A DNA stretch of 21,921 nucleotides, from positions 1 through 21,921 of the forward strand of contig CAZRRN010000046.1 of NCBI GenBank assembly GCA_964602475.1, written 5' to 3'. This document shows, piece after piece, positions 15,278 to 21,921 of this stretch (position 1 is its first letter; each line of letters begins with the position of its first letter). Under the pieces are notes generated by a model that worked only from the letters and a program-made list of their open reading frames with translations, made no database searches and had not been told where the DNA came from. Made by a program: the position numbers and the translations under genes. This stretch comes from SZUA-448 sp964602475 (GTDB lineage Bacteria > Bacillota > Clostridia > Lachnospirales > Lachnospiraceae).

Positions 15278-16999
15278 ATGGACAGAAAAGCAAAATTCGC
15301 CGTAATCGGGACTGTGGTTGCGGTATTATTGATAGCAGGCGCAATAACATGGAAAATGATTCAGGCAGCAGCACCGAGTACGGAACGTCTGCTTCTTACA
15401 GAATATTACCAGGTTCCGGAAGGCGAAATGCTTGTGCTTCTGGATGACGCAGTATATGAGAAAAATGCGCTTTTGATAGACGGAGCGGTTTATCTGGATC
15501 TTGAACTGGTACAGGAGATGAACTACCGTTTCTATTGGGATACCGATGAAAAACTACTGATTTATACTACTTCAACGGAGATCTACAAAGCATATGCCGG
15601 GGAGAACAGATATTATATCAATAACGCAACAACGGCATCAGAGCATCCGCCGGTCATCAAAAACGACACAGGGAATTATGTATCCATGGAATACGCTCTT
15701 CCGTTTCTTAATCTAACTTATCAGATTTACCGGGATCCGGACCGGCTTGTGATTCAGTATACCGGGAATGATTATCTTTATGCAACCGTTCTGAAGGATA
15801 CGGAGCTTCGCGTCAGCTATGACAGTAAAAGCGCGATTTTGGCAGATGTAAAGAAGGACGACCGTGTCATGTTCGTTGATGCAGGCGGAATTCAGGAGAA
15901 TGGATACCTTAAGGTAATGACTGCGGATGGAATCCGGGGATACATTAAAGCAAAGACAATCAGTGATTCCTTTTATGCTTCTGTCGGCAATCAGAAAGAA
16001 GAAGTGGAATATCCCCACATCCTGCGTGAGAGCAGTGTAAATCTTGTCTGGCACATGACAGTGAATACCGATGCAAATGCGTACTTCACCGATCTGTATG
16101 CACCGACTAAGGGTCTGACGGTGATTGCACCGACCTGGTTCAATGTGAACAGTGAGAGTGGGACACTGGATTCCAGAGCGGACTTGGATTATGTTGCAAA
16201 AGCACACGATCTGGGACTGGAGCTGTGGGCGGTATTCAGTAATTTTCATCCGAATTCCACGGATGCGGTGGAGATTGACGATTACGAGCTTCTTTCGAAT
16301 TCCAAAAATCGCGAGACTCTGGTAAACGGGATAATTGAAGCTGTACAGCAGTATGATTTGGATGGAGTCAATATTGACTTCGAGCTTATAAAGCTTGACG
16401 AAGGACCGCATTTTATACAGTTTCTTCGTGAACTTTCCGTCCAATGCAGACTTAAGAATATCATTTTGTCAGTAGATAATTATGTTCCGGCTTCCTACAA
16501 TGCATATTATAACCTGACCGAACAGGGAAAGCTTGTTGATTATGTCATCATTATGGGCTATGATGAGCATTACGACGGCTCTTCCGAAGCAGGCTCGGTC
16601 TCTTCTATCGGATTTGTTACCAAAGCAACGGAAGATACCTTAAAGATGGTTCCGTCAGAGCAGATAATCATGGCAATTCCTTTTTATACAAGACTGTGGA
16701 AGGAAATTACGATGGCAGATGGCAGTATAGCGCTGTCTTCGGAAGCACTCGGAATGGAGGCTGTTAATCGTCTGCTTCGTGAAAATGAAGTGGTGACCGC
16801 ATGGCAGAGTGAAGCAGGGCAGTTCTATGGTGAATACCATCAGGGAGATGTACGCTGCCGAATCTGGGTGGAGGATGCAATGTCAATTGAAGAAAAAATG
16901 AAAGTAATTTCCAATAATAATCTTGCCGGAGTAGCAGAATGGCGGCTTGGTTTTGAACAGAGTTCTATCTGGAGCATTATCCAGTCTTATCTGCACTAG
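15278..16999 (+). CDS. Membrane-tethered GH18 family glycosidase with SH3 domain
   Basis: A 573-residue extracytoplasmic protein. A signal anchor spans ~8-27. Residues ~45-150 look like a copper-amine-oxidase-type N-terminal domain (A-L-L-I-D-G-A-V-Y-L-D-L, later Y-V-S-M-E-Y-A-L-P-F-L). An SH3b-like segment follows (~165-230: L-R-V-S-Y-D-S-K-S, then G-Y-L-K-V, G-Y-I-K). The GH18 barrel occupies ~254-573, with D-G-V-N-I-D-F-E and catalytic E369, and M-G-Y-D-E-H-Y typical of YaaH-like wall enzymes. It probably cleaves a GlcNAc-containing polymer such as peptidoglycan. The frame is open from 15095, but ATG 15278 is chosen because AGGAG precedes it, the signal anchor starts there, and the candidate promoter lies between. 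The 10-base spacing to AGGAG is long, so the start is not certain. Likely co-transcribed with the amidase gene 86 bp downstream. Confidence 0.83.
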   Translation: MDRKAKFAVIGTVVAVLLIAGAITWKMIQAAAPSTERLLLTEYYQVPEGEMLVLLDDAVYEKNALLIDGAVYLDLELVQEMNYRFYWDTDEKLLIYTTSTEIYKAYAGENRYYINNATTASEHPPVIKNDTGNYVSMEYALPFLNLTYQIYRDPDRLVIQYTGNDYLYATVLKDTELRVSYDSKSAILADVKKDDRVMFVDAGGIQENGYLKVMTADGIRGYIKAKTISDSFYASVGNQKEEVEYPHILRESSVNLVWHMTVNTDANAYFTDLYAPTKGLTVIAPTWFNVNSESGTLDSRADLDYVAKAHDLGLELWAVFSNFHPNSTDAVEIDDYELLSNSKNRETLVNGIIEAVQQYDLDGVNIDFELIKLDEGPHFIQFLRELSVQCRLKNIILSVDNYVPASYNAYYNLTEQGKLVDYVIIMGYDEHYDGSSEAGSVSSIGFVTKATEDTLKMVPSEQIIMAIPFYTRLWKEITMADGSIALSSEALGMEAVNRLLRENEVVTAWQSEAGQFYGEYHQGDVRCRIWVEDAMSIEEKMKVISNNNLAGVAEWRLGFEQSSIWSIIQSYLH

Positions 17000-17085
17000 T
17001 GTCCGGACATAAGAACCGCGAAGCAGGGTATGCAATTCTACCTTACTGCATATAGTAGAACGAGCGGAATATACTGGAGATCTAA

Positions 17086-17802
17086 ATGAATGACAATGTA
17101 AAACGATGGAGCTGTATTGCGCTGATAGGAGTATTCCTATGTGCACTACAGTTCTTTTTTGCAGGAGGAAAAGAAGTAATTCTTGAGATTCTGTCGCGGA
17201 ATTTTGATGTGTCGAAGGAACAGCCGGTCGTTGTGCTTGATGCCGGTCACGGTGGCTTTGACCCAGGTAAGGTAGGTGTTAACGGGGCAGATGAAAAAGA
17301 CATTAATCTGGCAATCGCACTGGAACTGAAGGATTTACTGGAGCAGAATGATATTACGGTTGTCATGACCAGAACGGAGGACTGCGGACTGTATTCGGAG
17401 TCGGATACAAACAAGAAGACTGCAGACCTCCGCGCAAGAATCGAACTGATTGCAGAAACGGCTCCTGTTCTGGCGGTCAGTATTCATCAGAACAGTTTTA
17501 CCGAAAGCTCCAGCTGGGGAACGCAGGTATTTTACTATAAAGATTCTAAAGAGGGCGAAATAATCGCAAATACGCTTCAGGAAGCCATTCGGCGGGAACT
17601 TGCAGATGGTAATCACCGCGTTGCCAAGCCGAACAGCAATTATTTTATGCTGAAAAAATCCACTTGTCCTTTGGTAATCGTGGAATGCGGATTCTTAAGT
17701 AATCCGGAGGAGGCAGAGCGGCTGGTAACAGAAGATTATCAGCGGAAAATGGCCTGGGCGATTCATCTGGGAATCATGGAGTGGCTGAGCGGTCAGAACT
17801 AG
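17086..17802 (+). CDS. N-acetylmuramoyl-L-alanine amidase, Amidase_3 family (CwlD-type)
   Basis: A 238-residue zinc amidase that cuts the bond between N-acetylmuramic acid and L-alanine of peptidoglycan. A single N-terminal membrane anchor (~8-26) directs it outside. The family residues are all present: H55 (D-A-G-H-G-G), E70 (D-E-K-D-I-N), H134 (S-I-H-Q-N) and catalytic E200 (V-E-C-G-F-L-S-N). Length, anchor and absence of wall-binding repeats match CwlD (about 237 residues), which makes muramic-lactam in spore cortex, but a vegetative role is equally possible. GGAGA lies 5 bases before the ATG. It follows the GH18 gene, giving a muralytic pair. Its TAG shares the CTAG palindrome with the stop of the convergent gene. 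Confidence 0.9.
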   Translation: MNDNVKRWSCIALIGVFLCALQFFFAGGKEVILEILSRNFDVSKEQPVVVLDAGHGGFDPGKVGVNGADEKDINLAIALELKDLLEQNDITVVMTRTEDCGLYSESDTNKKTADLRARIELIAETAPVLAVSIHQNSFTESSSWGTQVFYYKDSKEGEIIANTLQEAIRRELADGNHRVAKPNSNYFMLKKSTCPLVIVECGFLSNPEEAERLVTEDYQRKMAWAIHLGIMEWLSGQN

Positions 17803-18905
17803 AGTGCAAGATCAACATGCTGGATGGTGGAAACCTGTCCGCTTTCTTTCAGAAAGATTCCGGTACTGCGGATGACAGCATTCTGTTCGTTGGTCAGACG
17901 ATCATTCAGGCTGAATTCTGTAGAAGCTCTGCCCAGATAGATTGCACCGACATCGGCGGATTTTAGATCCATCAGAACGTTATTCCCCTCAGAGTCCTTA
18001 GTCCAGACACGAAGTTTTGAAAAAACCTCGTCATTTTCGTCAATCCAGCCGTTGCTGTCAGCATCATACTCGGAGAGCTCAGCAAATCCGTCTCCGCTCC
18101 GGGTTCCGAATAATTCACTTCCATCGTTGATTTCACCATCACCATTTCGATCCAGAGCCAGAAATCCGGAACCTTCACCAACGAAAGAAACAGTTTCTTT
18201 TTCCCCGTCTGCATTAAGATCAAAGTAAAACTTCTGGTCACTGACAGAAGCGGTGGAGGAGTCAAGATTAATTACCAGAGGGTCGCATAAAATCTGTTCG
18301 GTTGCTTCTGTAATCTCTGCAGATTCGGCAATAAACCTTCGTGACATGCTTAAGTCTACCTGAAAATTAATTGCGCGTCCGTCGGCGGTGACTGCGCTTC
18401 CGGTTGCAGAGAAGGTAACGGATTCTGCTTCCGAAAAGAAAGCTGAAGTTGTGGTTGTCCTAGTCCAGCCTGTCGTAGCAGCCGTATTTCCGACACCGGC
18501 GGTGGTAAGATCAACAGTTTTGGAGCCTTTAAAAGCAGCAGGAGACAGAAGACTGCTGCCTCTCTCTTTTATCTTGCAATGCTCTTTGTAGCCAGGCATG
18601 CTTTTCTTTAGTATTTCCAGCATACGTTTGAGCATTTTTAGCTTTGTGTCATCGGATTGTGGAATCAAAGAAGCTGAATCACTTTCAGTTTTTTTCGTCG
18701 TATCGGAATCCAGGGAACGAAGCTTCTGACGGAAAGAACGAAGTGCCGAAACACCGTTTCCTGACAGAGTAAGGGAAGCTGCGGTTCGTCCGGAGCTGTT
18801 GCCATTGGAGCTGTTTGCTTTTAACGTGGTTGATACCTGATAAGAAGTTGTTTGCTGATAGGTGCGGGAAGCTGCCATAGAGACAGCGCTGCCATTGATT
18901 TTCAT
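17799..18905 (-). CDS. EF-hand-like, Asp-rich protein under a sigma-D promoter; function unknown
   Basis: A 368-residue protein without signal peptide or transmembrane segment. The first ~60 residues are Ser/Thr-rich (M-K-I-N-G-S-A-V-S-M). Residues ~85-105 are a basic helix. Three Asp-rich loops of EF-hand or dockerin type lie at 229-238 (D-L-N-A-D-G), 252-263 (D-R-N-G-D-G-E-I-N-D-G-S) and 281-292 (D-A-D-S-N-G-W-I-D-E), around an E-L-F-G-T motif seen in calcium-binding C-terminal regions of bacterial surface proteins. ATG 18905 is chosen since AAAGGA lies upstream; the longer frame to 19001 would start upstream of the ribosome site. The sigma-D promoter suggests membership of the flagellar regulon, perhaps exported by the flagellar system, but this is inference. 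Confidence 0.65.
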   Translation of the reverse strand: MKINGSAVSMAASRTYQQTTSYQVSTTLKANSSNGNSSGRTAASLTLSGNGVSALRSFRQKLRSLDSDTTKKTESDSASLIPQSDDTKLKMLKRMLEILKKSMPGYKEHCKIKERGSSLLSPAAFKGSKTVDLTTAGVGNTAATTGWTRTTTTSAFFSEAESVTFSATGSAVTADGRAINFQVDLSMSRRFIAESAEITEATEQILCDPLVINLDSSTASVSDQKFYFDLNADGEKETVSFVGEGSGFLALDRNGDGEINDGSELFGTRSGDGFAELSEYDADSNGWIDENDEVFSKLRVWTKDSEGNNVLMDLKSADVGAIYLGRASTEFSLNDRLTNEQNAVIRSTGIFLKESGQVSTIQHVDLAL

Positions 18906-18991
18906 TACACTCACATCCTTTCTTGTGCATGAAACCTGAACTAATCCGACACGTCCCTGTTCCGTATGTTGAATCGAAGCTTTTGCAGGTA

Positions 18992-19019
18992 ATATCGGCA
19001 CATATGAAAAGAATGTTTA
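18992..19019 (-). promoter_or_regulatory. Sigma-D (sigma-28, flagellar) promoter
   Basis: On the minus strand TAAA (19019-19016), a 16-base spacer and GCCGATAT (18999-18992) match the Bacillus subtilis SigD consensus (TAAA, 14-16 bases, GCCGATAT) at every specified position. It lies about 90 bases before the ATG of the EF-hand-like gene and just downstream of the hairpin ending the lipoprotein gene. Confidence 0.8.
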
Positions 19020-19021
19020 TA

Positions 19022-19053
19022 ATGCAAAGAACATTAATAATGTTCTATTGCAT
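19022..19053 (-). terminator. Long hairpin overlapping the 3' end of the transglutaminase gene
   Basis: Arms 19022-19034 and 19040-19053 form a 13-bp stem with one bulged base and a 5-base loop. The stop codon of the transglutaminase gene (19045-19047) lies inside the right arm. On the minus strand it is followed by a weakly T-rich stretch, so it may be a modest terminator that insulates the sigma-D promoter three bases away. Confidence 0.5.
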
Positions 19054-20645
19054 AATGATCTGGCAGATGGAATAGTCTCCGAACCGTGGCAGAGAAACAC
19101 CGTCTGCTGCCAGAATCATGGAATAACCGTGATTGTCGTTACAGCGAAGAACCAGATTCGAAGTCGGAACGACGGTCTCCGGATAAAGCAGGGTGACGGA
19201 GGTCGAGTCGATGGCATAGAGACGTTTAAAGGCTTCTTCGAACTCATCAAAGGAGCTTAACAGACCGTCCTGATATCTGTAATAGGTGTAATAGGTTGCG
19301 GTACAGTATTCGTAATCCGTTACGACAAAGCTGTGAGAGTCTGCAAGGAAGGATTCCGGTACGAGAAAATAAGAATATCCGATATAATCGGGATTCGGAG
19401 TGGAGAAGATTGGATCATCAAAGGTAACATCGATATGGTACGGATTACCATCAAGCCAAACCATATTCCAAATATGAGAGGTTCCGTTCCCATAGCCGCT
19501 GACAGAGCTGCATCTGATGCCAAGCAGGTTCATAAACATCTGGAAGGTGTCAGTATAGCCCTGGCAGACAGCAAGATGATCAATCATAACGCCCTCAATA
19601 GAATAGCTGCGTTCGCTAATGGAGCCGGAGGTCAAGGCAGCAACATCATACTCGGTAGTTAAGACGATAAAGTCATGTACTGCCTTAACCTTCTCGTAAT
19701 CGGACATGGTATCGGGAATATTAGCGGAAACAAAGCTTTTTGCCAGACCAAGAGCAGTCAGCTCCCCTGCCGACAAACCTGCGGTATCTCCGCTTTCGGC
19801 AGCATACCAGCAGCTGTTGGTTACTGTGATATCAATCGTTTTTGTACGTTTAGCAACCGTAAGTGTAATGCTTGCGGTTCCTGGTGCCTTCGCAATAATA
19901 TTTCCGTCATAGGACACTTCAAGAATCGAAGGGTCGCTGACAGTATAGGTTCCCTGAATATACTTCTCTGAACTCTGGCTATTTCCACCCTTTGCAAAAA
20001 AGTACTGTGCGTTGCTTCCTGCGGGAAGTGTGGAAGGAGGAATGTAAAAGGTAACCGAATTTACCGGACTGGTGTAGGGCGCTTCCGTCGGGGTTGGTGT
20101 GATTGACCGCACTGCAGCCGGAGCAAGAGTCACAGCCGGAGTCGAAGTTGCAGCCGGAGTCGAGGTTGCAGTCGGAGTCGGAGTCGAAGTTGCAGCCGGA
20201 GCCGAGGTTGCAGTCGGAGCCGGAGTCGAGGTTGCAGTCGGAGCCGGAGCCGAGGTTGCAGTCGGAGCCGGAGTCGAGGTTGCAGTCGGAGCCGGANNNN
20301 NNNNNNNNNNNNNNNNNNNNNNNNNNNNNNNNNNNNNNNNNNNNNNNNNNNNNNNNNNNNNNNNNNNNNNNNNNNNNNNNNNNNNNNNNNNNNNNNCGAG
20401 GTTGCAGTCGGAGCCGGAGTCGAGGTTGCAGTCGGAGCCGGAGCCGAGGTTACAGTCGGAGCCGGAGTCGAGGTTGCAGTCGGAGTCGGAGTTGCAGTTG
20501 CGGATAATGATTCTGTTACAGAGGATACCGGGGTCGAGCCAGTAATCTGTGGACCGGAGGATGCTGTGGGACGCAGGGTAAAGCTACAGGAAGAGCAAAG
20601 CAGTATAAGTATAGTTACCATAACTAAAAGACATCGTTTTATCAT
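19045..20645 (-). CDS. Transglutaminase-fold surface lipoprotein with Thr/Pro repeat linker (interrupted by assembly gap)
   Basis: The frame starts at ATG 20645 (AAAGGG six bases upstream) with a lipoprotein-like signal peptide (hydrophobic core then L-C-S-S-C). A low-complexity linker of 8-residue units, (T/A)-P-A-P-T-A-T-S, crosses the 100-N gap at 20297-20396. After the gap the frame appears shifted only because the N-count is nominal; the repeat phase joins both sides. Then come a Big-like beta domain (~20070-19820), whose D-P-S-I-L-E-V and G-T-A-S-I-T-L pattern is typical, and a transglutaminase-like domain with cysteine at 19566 (V-C-Q-G-Y), histidine at 19476 (S-H-I-W-N) and aspartate at 19431 (H-I-D-V-T-F). 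Such proteins act on peptides at the cell surface; the substrate is unknown. It follows the DUF2974 gene by 17 bp, so they probably form an operon. Confidence 0.82.
20112..20500. repeat. 24-bp tandem repeat array encoding an 8-residue Thr/Pro/Ala unit
   Basis: The unit GTTGCAGTCGGAGCCGGAGT plus CGAG (24 bp, plus-strand reading) recurs almost perfectly on both sides of the gap, alternating GAGTCGAG and GAGCCGAG endings, with degenerate shorter units at the edges near 20112-20190 and 20490-20500. It encodes a flexible, potentially O-glycosylated linker in the lipoprotein. Copy number is likely variable between strains and the gap hides an unknown number of copies. Confidence 0.9.
20297..20396. 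other. Assembly gap of 100 N inside the repeat array
   Basis: Exactly 100 N residues interrupt the 24-bp repeats, the standard placeholder for a gap of unknown length. The left and right repeat phases require a true length of 24k+2 bases, for example 98. Confidence 0.9.
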
Positions 20646-20662
20646 AGGGAGCCCTTTCTGAG

Positions 20663-21826
20663 CTATTCTTTTTCTTCAATTTCGCGGTGTAGTGGGTTTA
20701 AATTTGCCAGATGTTCCAACCTGTTTTCATGAAAGCTTGCTGCAATCAGGGAAAATAATCTGCCGGTCAGCTTCATCAGCTCTTCTCGGGTATCCTTATC
20801 AATTCCTCTCATAGCATCAAAGATTGCATATAGACTTTTCGGGTTTTTAATCAGTTCCATAACGGTGGTTGCACCTGCGGCATTAATAATACGGAACAGT
20901 GTGTCAACAAACAGTTCCCGCTGTGGATCGGTCATTTCGTTAATCCAGTTGTTCAGTGAAGTATCCATAAGCATTGCTGAATTCTCAATGGAGGAAATAT
21001 ATACAAAATCATCGTGCTCCACAACCCAGGAAAAAGGATCATGTTGCAGCATGCCAATCTGGTGGCTTTCAATTACAACACCGTTTTCTTGGTGCTCCAG
21101 AATCATACCGACAATGGAGGATTGGGGAATATATTTATGAATTCGTCCGAGAATCCTTTGAAACTCCGGAAGCTCGAATACTTCGTTGCGAAATCCCGGA
21201 CCGTCATGGGAATATACATCAATAATCCGATCCTGTACGGCCAAGTTACATTTGACGGAAGCATAGACGGCAAGATTCCCTCCTTTGGAATGTCCTCCTA
21301 CACGAAGTGGCAGTGCAGTCAGCGAAGCAACCGTATCAAGATAGAGACAGGATTCTGCCTGAGCGGGAACAGGGGAAATAAATGCCATGTTAAAGTCCTC
21401 TTTCCATCCGACAATGGTAACATCTGTTCCTCGATAGGTAACGTGGACGGTTCCGTCGCCCGGAAAGCAGCACATGGCAGAAAACTGTTTTTCAGAAACA
21501 GAATCGGTTTCGGAAACCAGATAACGGATGGTGAGATCCCTGTAACGAGGGCAGTTACACAGAGCTGTAAGGAATCTTTGAAACGGAGCGCGCCGCGGCA
21601 AAGCATCATACAGGCAGCTGCTGTCCTTTATCAGGGAAAGCTGTGTGACATTTATCTCGAATAGATGATCCGGTGAACCAATCAGCTTAGACAGGGTTGC
21701 CGGATAAAGAGTATCAAACCGGATATAGGATAACTGTGATAGGACAAGACTGTCCACTGGTGAAAAGGGTTCTTCTGTAAAGCCGATATCGCCGATTGTC
21801 TCGAGGTAGGTGGTAATGTTCTTCAT
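20663..21826 (-). CDS. DUF2974 / Mbeg1-like alpha/beta hydrolase
   Basis: A 387-residue cytosolic protein of the lipase-like DUF2974 family common in Lachnospiraceae and Clostridium. Diagnostic features are the N-terminal F-S-x-V-D-S-L-V-L-S-Q-L-S-Y, the Y-R-G-T-D strand (131-135), W-K-E-D-F-N-M, the nucleophile elbow G-G-H-S-K-G-G-N-L-A with S180, and Y-S-H-D-G-P-G-F. The fold implies a serine hydrolase, perhaps a lipase or esterase; no substrate is known. The start is ATG 21826, with GGGAGG just upstream; the in-frame TTG at 21838 is part of that site. Promoter and a palindromic operator candidate lie upstream, and the transglutaminase lipoprotein gene follows 17 bp after the stop. Confidence 0.85.
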   Translation of the reverse strand: MKNITTYLETIGDIGFTEEPFSPVDSLVLSQLSYIRFDTLYPATLSKLIGSPDHLFEINVTQLSLIKDSSCLYDALPRRAPFQRFLTALCNCPRYRDLTIRYLVSETDSVSEKQFSAMCCFPGDGTVHVTYRGTDVTIVGWKEDFNMAFISPVPAQAESCLYLDTVASLTALPLRVGGHSKGGNLAVYASVKCNLAVQDRIIDVYSHDGPGFRNEVFELPEFQRILGRIHKYIPQSSIVGMILEHQENGVVIESHQIGMLQHDPFSWVVEHDDFVYISSIENSAMLMDTSLNNWINEMTDPQRELFVDTLFRIINAAGATTVMELIKNPKSLYAIFDAMRGIDKDTREELMKLTGRLFSLIAASFHENRLEHLANLNPLHREIEEKE

Positions 21827-21855
21827 AGCGCCTCCCAAAATTAGACCGGATCATC

Positions 21856-21869
21856 ACAAACCGGTTTGT
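21856..21869. promoter_or_regulatory. 14-bp perfect palindrome at the hydrolase transcription start
   Basis: ACAAACCGGTTTGT is its own reverse complement. It begins eight bases downstream of the -10 element and therefore covers the expected start of transcription, a classical repressor position. Confidence 0.55.
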
Positions 21870-21876
21870 TTTATTC

Positions 21877-21905
21877 ATAATACAACAGAATCGTGAAAAT
21901 ATCAA
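21877..21905 (-). promoter_or_regulatory. SigA-type promoter of the hydrolase-lipoprotein operon
   Basis: On the minus strand TTGATA (21905-21900), a 17-base spacer and TATTAT (21882-21877), about 50 bases before the ATG. Confidence 0.75.
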
Positions 21906-21921
21906 TCTGAACTAACACACA

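Noticed and set aside
20130..20296. Real frameshift in the transglutaminase lipoprotein gene
   Set aside because: The apparent shift is created by the nominal 100-N gap; repeat phase and codon content show one continuous frame.
20112..20500. CRISPR array
   Set aside because: The repeats are contiguous with no unique spacers and stay in frame within a coding sequence.
20099..20545. Plus-strand open frames across the 24-bp repeats
   Set aside because: They exist only because the repeat unit is free of stops in several frames; the minus frame has signal peptide, linker and domains.
21014..21664. 216-codon plus-strand frame opposite the hydrolase gene
   Set aside because: Antisense to a well-supported alpha/beta hydrolase with the GHSKG nucleophile motif; no independent evidence.
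1..21921. tRNA or rRNA genes
   Set aside because: No cloverleaf with T-loop consensus or rRNA sequence was noticed on either strand.

Overview
The window looks like chromosome from a motile, pectin-degrading Gram-positive gut anaerobe of the Lachnospiraceae type (Clostridia, Bacillota). The reasons are strong GGAGG ribosome sites, MecA, a CwlD-type amidase, an excellent sigma-D (flagellar-type) promoter, very large secreted pectin enzymes and the moderate GC content. The genus cannot be fixed from the sequence alone.

Layout. 1-916: tail of a probable iron-dependent alcohol dehydrogenase (lactaldehyde reductase-like) followed by rhaD, i.e. the end of an L-rhamnose catabolic operon. 948-2061: an XRE repressor with a palindromic operator, several orphan hairpins and an N-terminal fragment of a sigma-factor-like gene. 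This reads as the remnant of an integrative conjugative element. 2008-2817: an acyltransferase-domain gene on the minus strand. 3265-11729: two giant secreted pectin enzymes in tandem, a CE8 pectin methylesterase carrying an internal LysM domain and a membrane-anchored PL9 pectate lyase. 11930-12390: a DUF1858 redox-disulfide mini-gene behind a structured leader with an overlapping 32-codon reading frame. 12440-13219: mecA on the minus strand. 13538-14911: a Ser/Thr kinase fused to a ParA-like P-loop domain. 15278-17802: a GH18 glycosidase and a CwlD-type amidase, both membrane-tethered and wall-directed. 17799-18905: an EF-hand-like protein driven by a sigma-D promoter. 19045-20645: a transglutaminase-fold lipoprotein containing a 24-bp repeat array that includes a 100-N assembly gap. 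20663-21826: a DUF2974/Mbeg1-like alpha/beta hydrolase.

How it fits together. The CE8 enzyme would remove methyl esters from homogalacturonan and the PL9 lyase would then cut the exposed polygalacturonate at the cell surface. L-rhamnose released from rhamnogalacturonan could feed the RhaD / lactaldehyde route to dihydroxyacetone phosphate and propanediol. The right half is dominated by envelope functions (muralytic enzymes, surface lipoprotein, signalling kinase) and contains at least one gene apparently under motility control. The most unusual observations are the DUF1858 leader with its coupled small ORF, the sigma-D-controlled EF-hand protein, the kinase/P-loop fusion, and the repeat-induced assembly gap whose true length can be predicted modulo 24.
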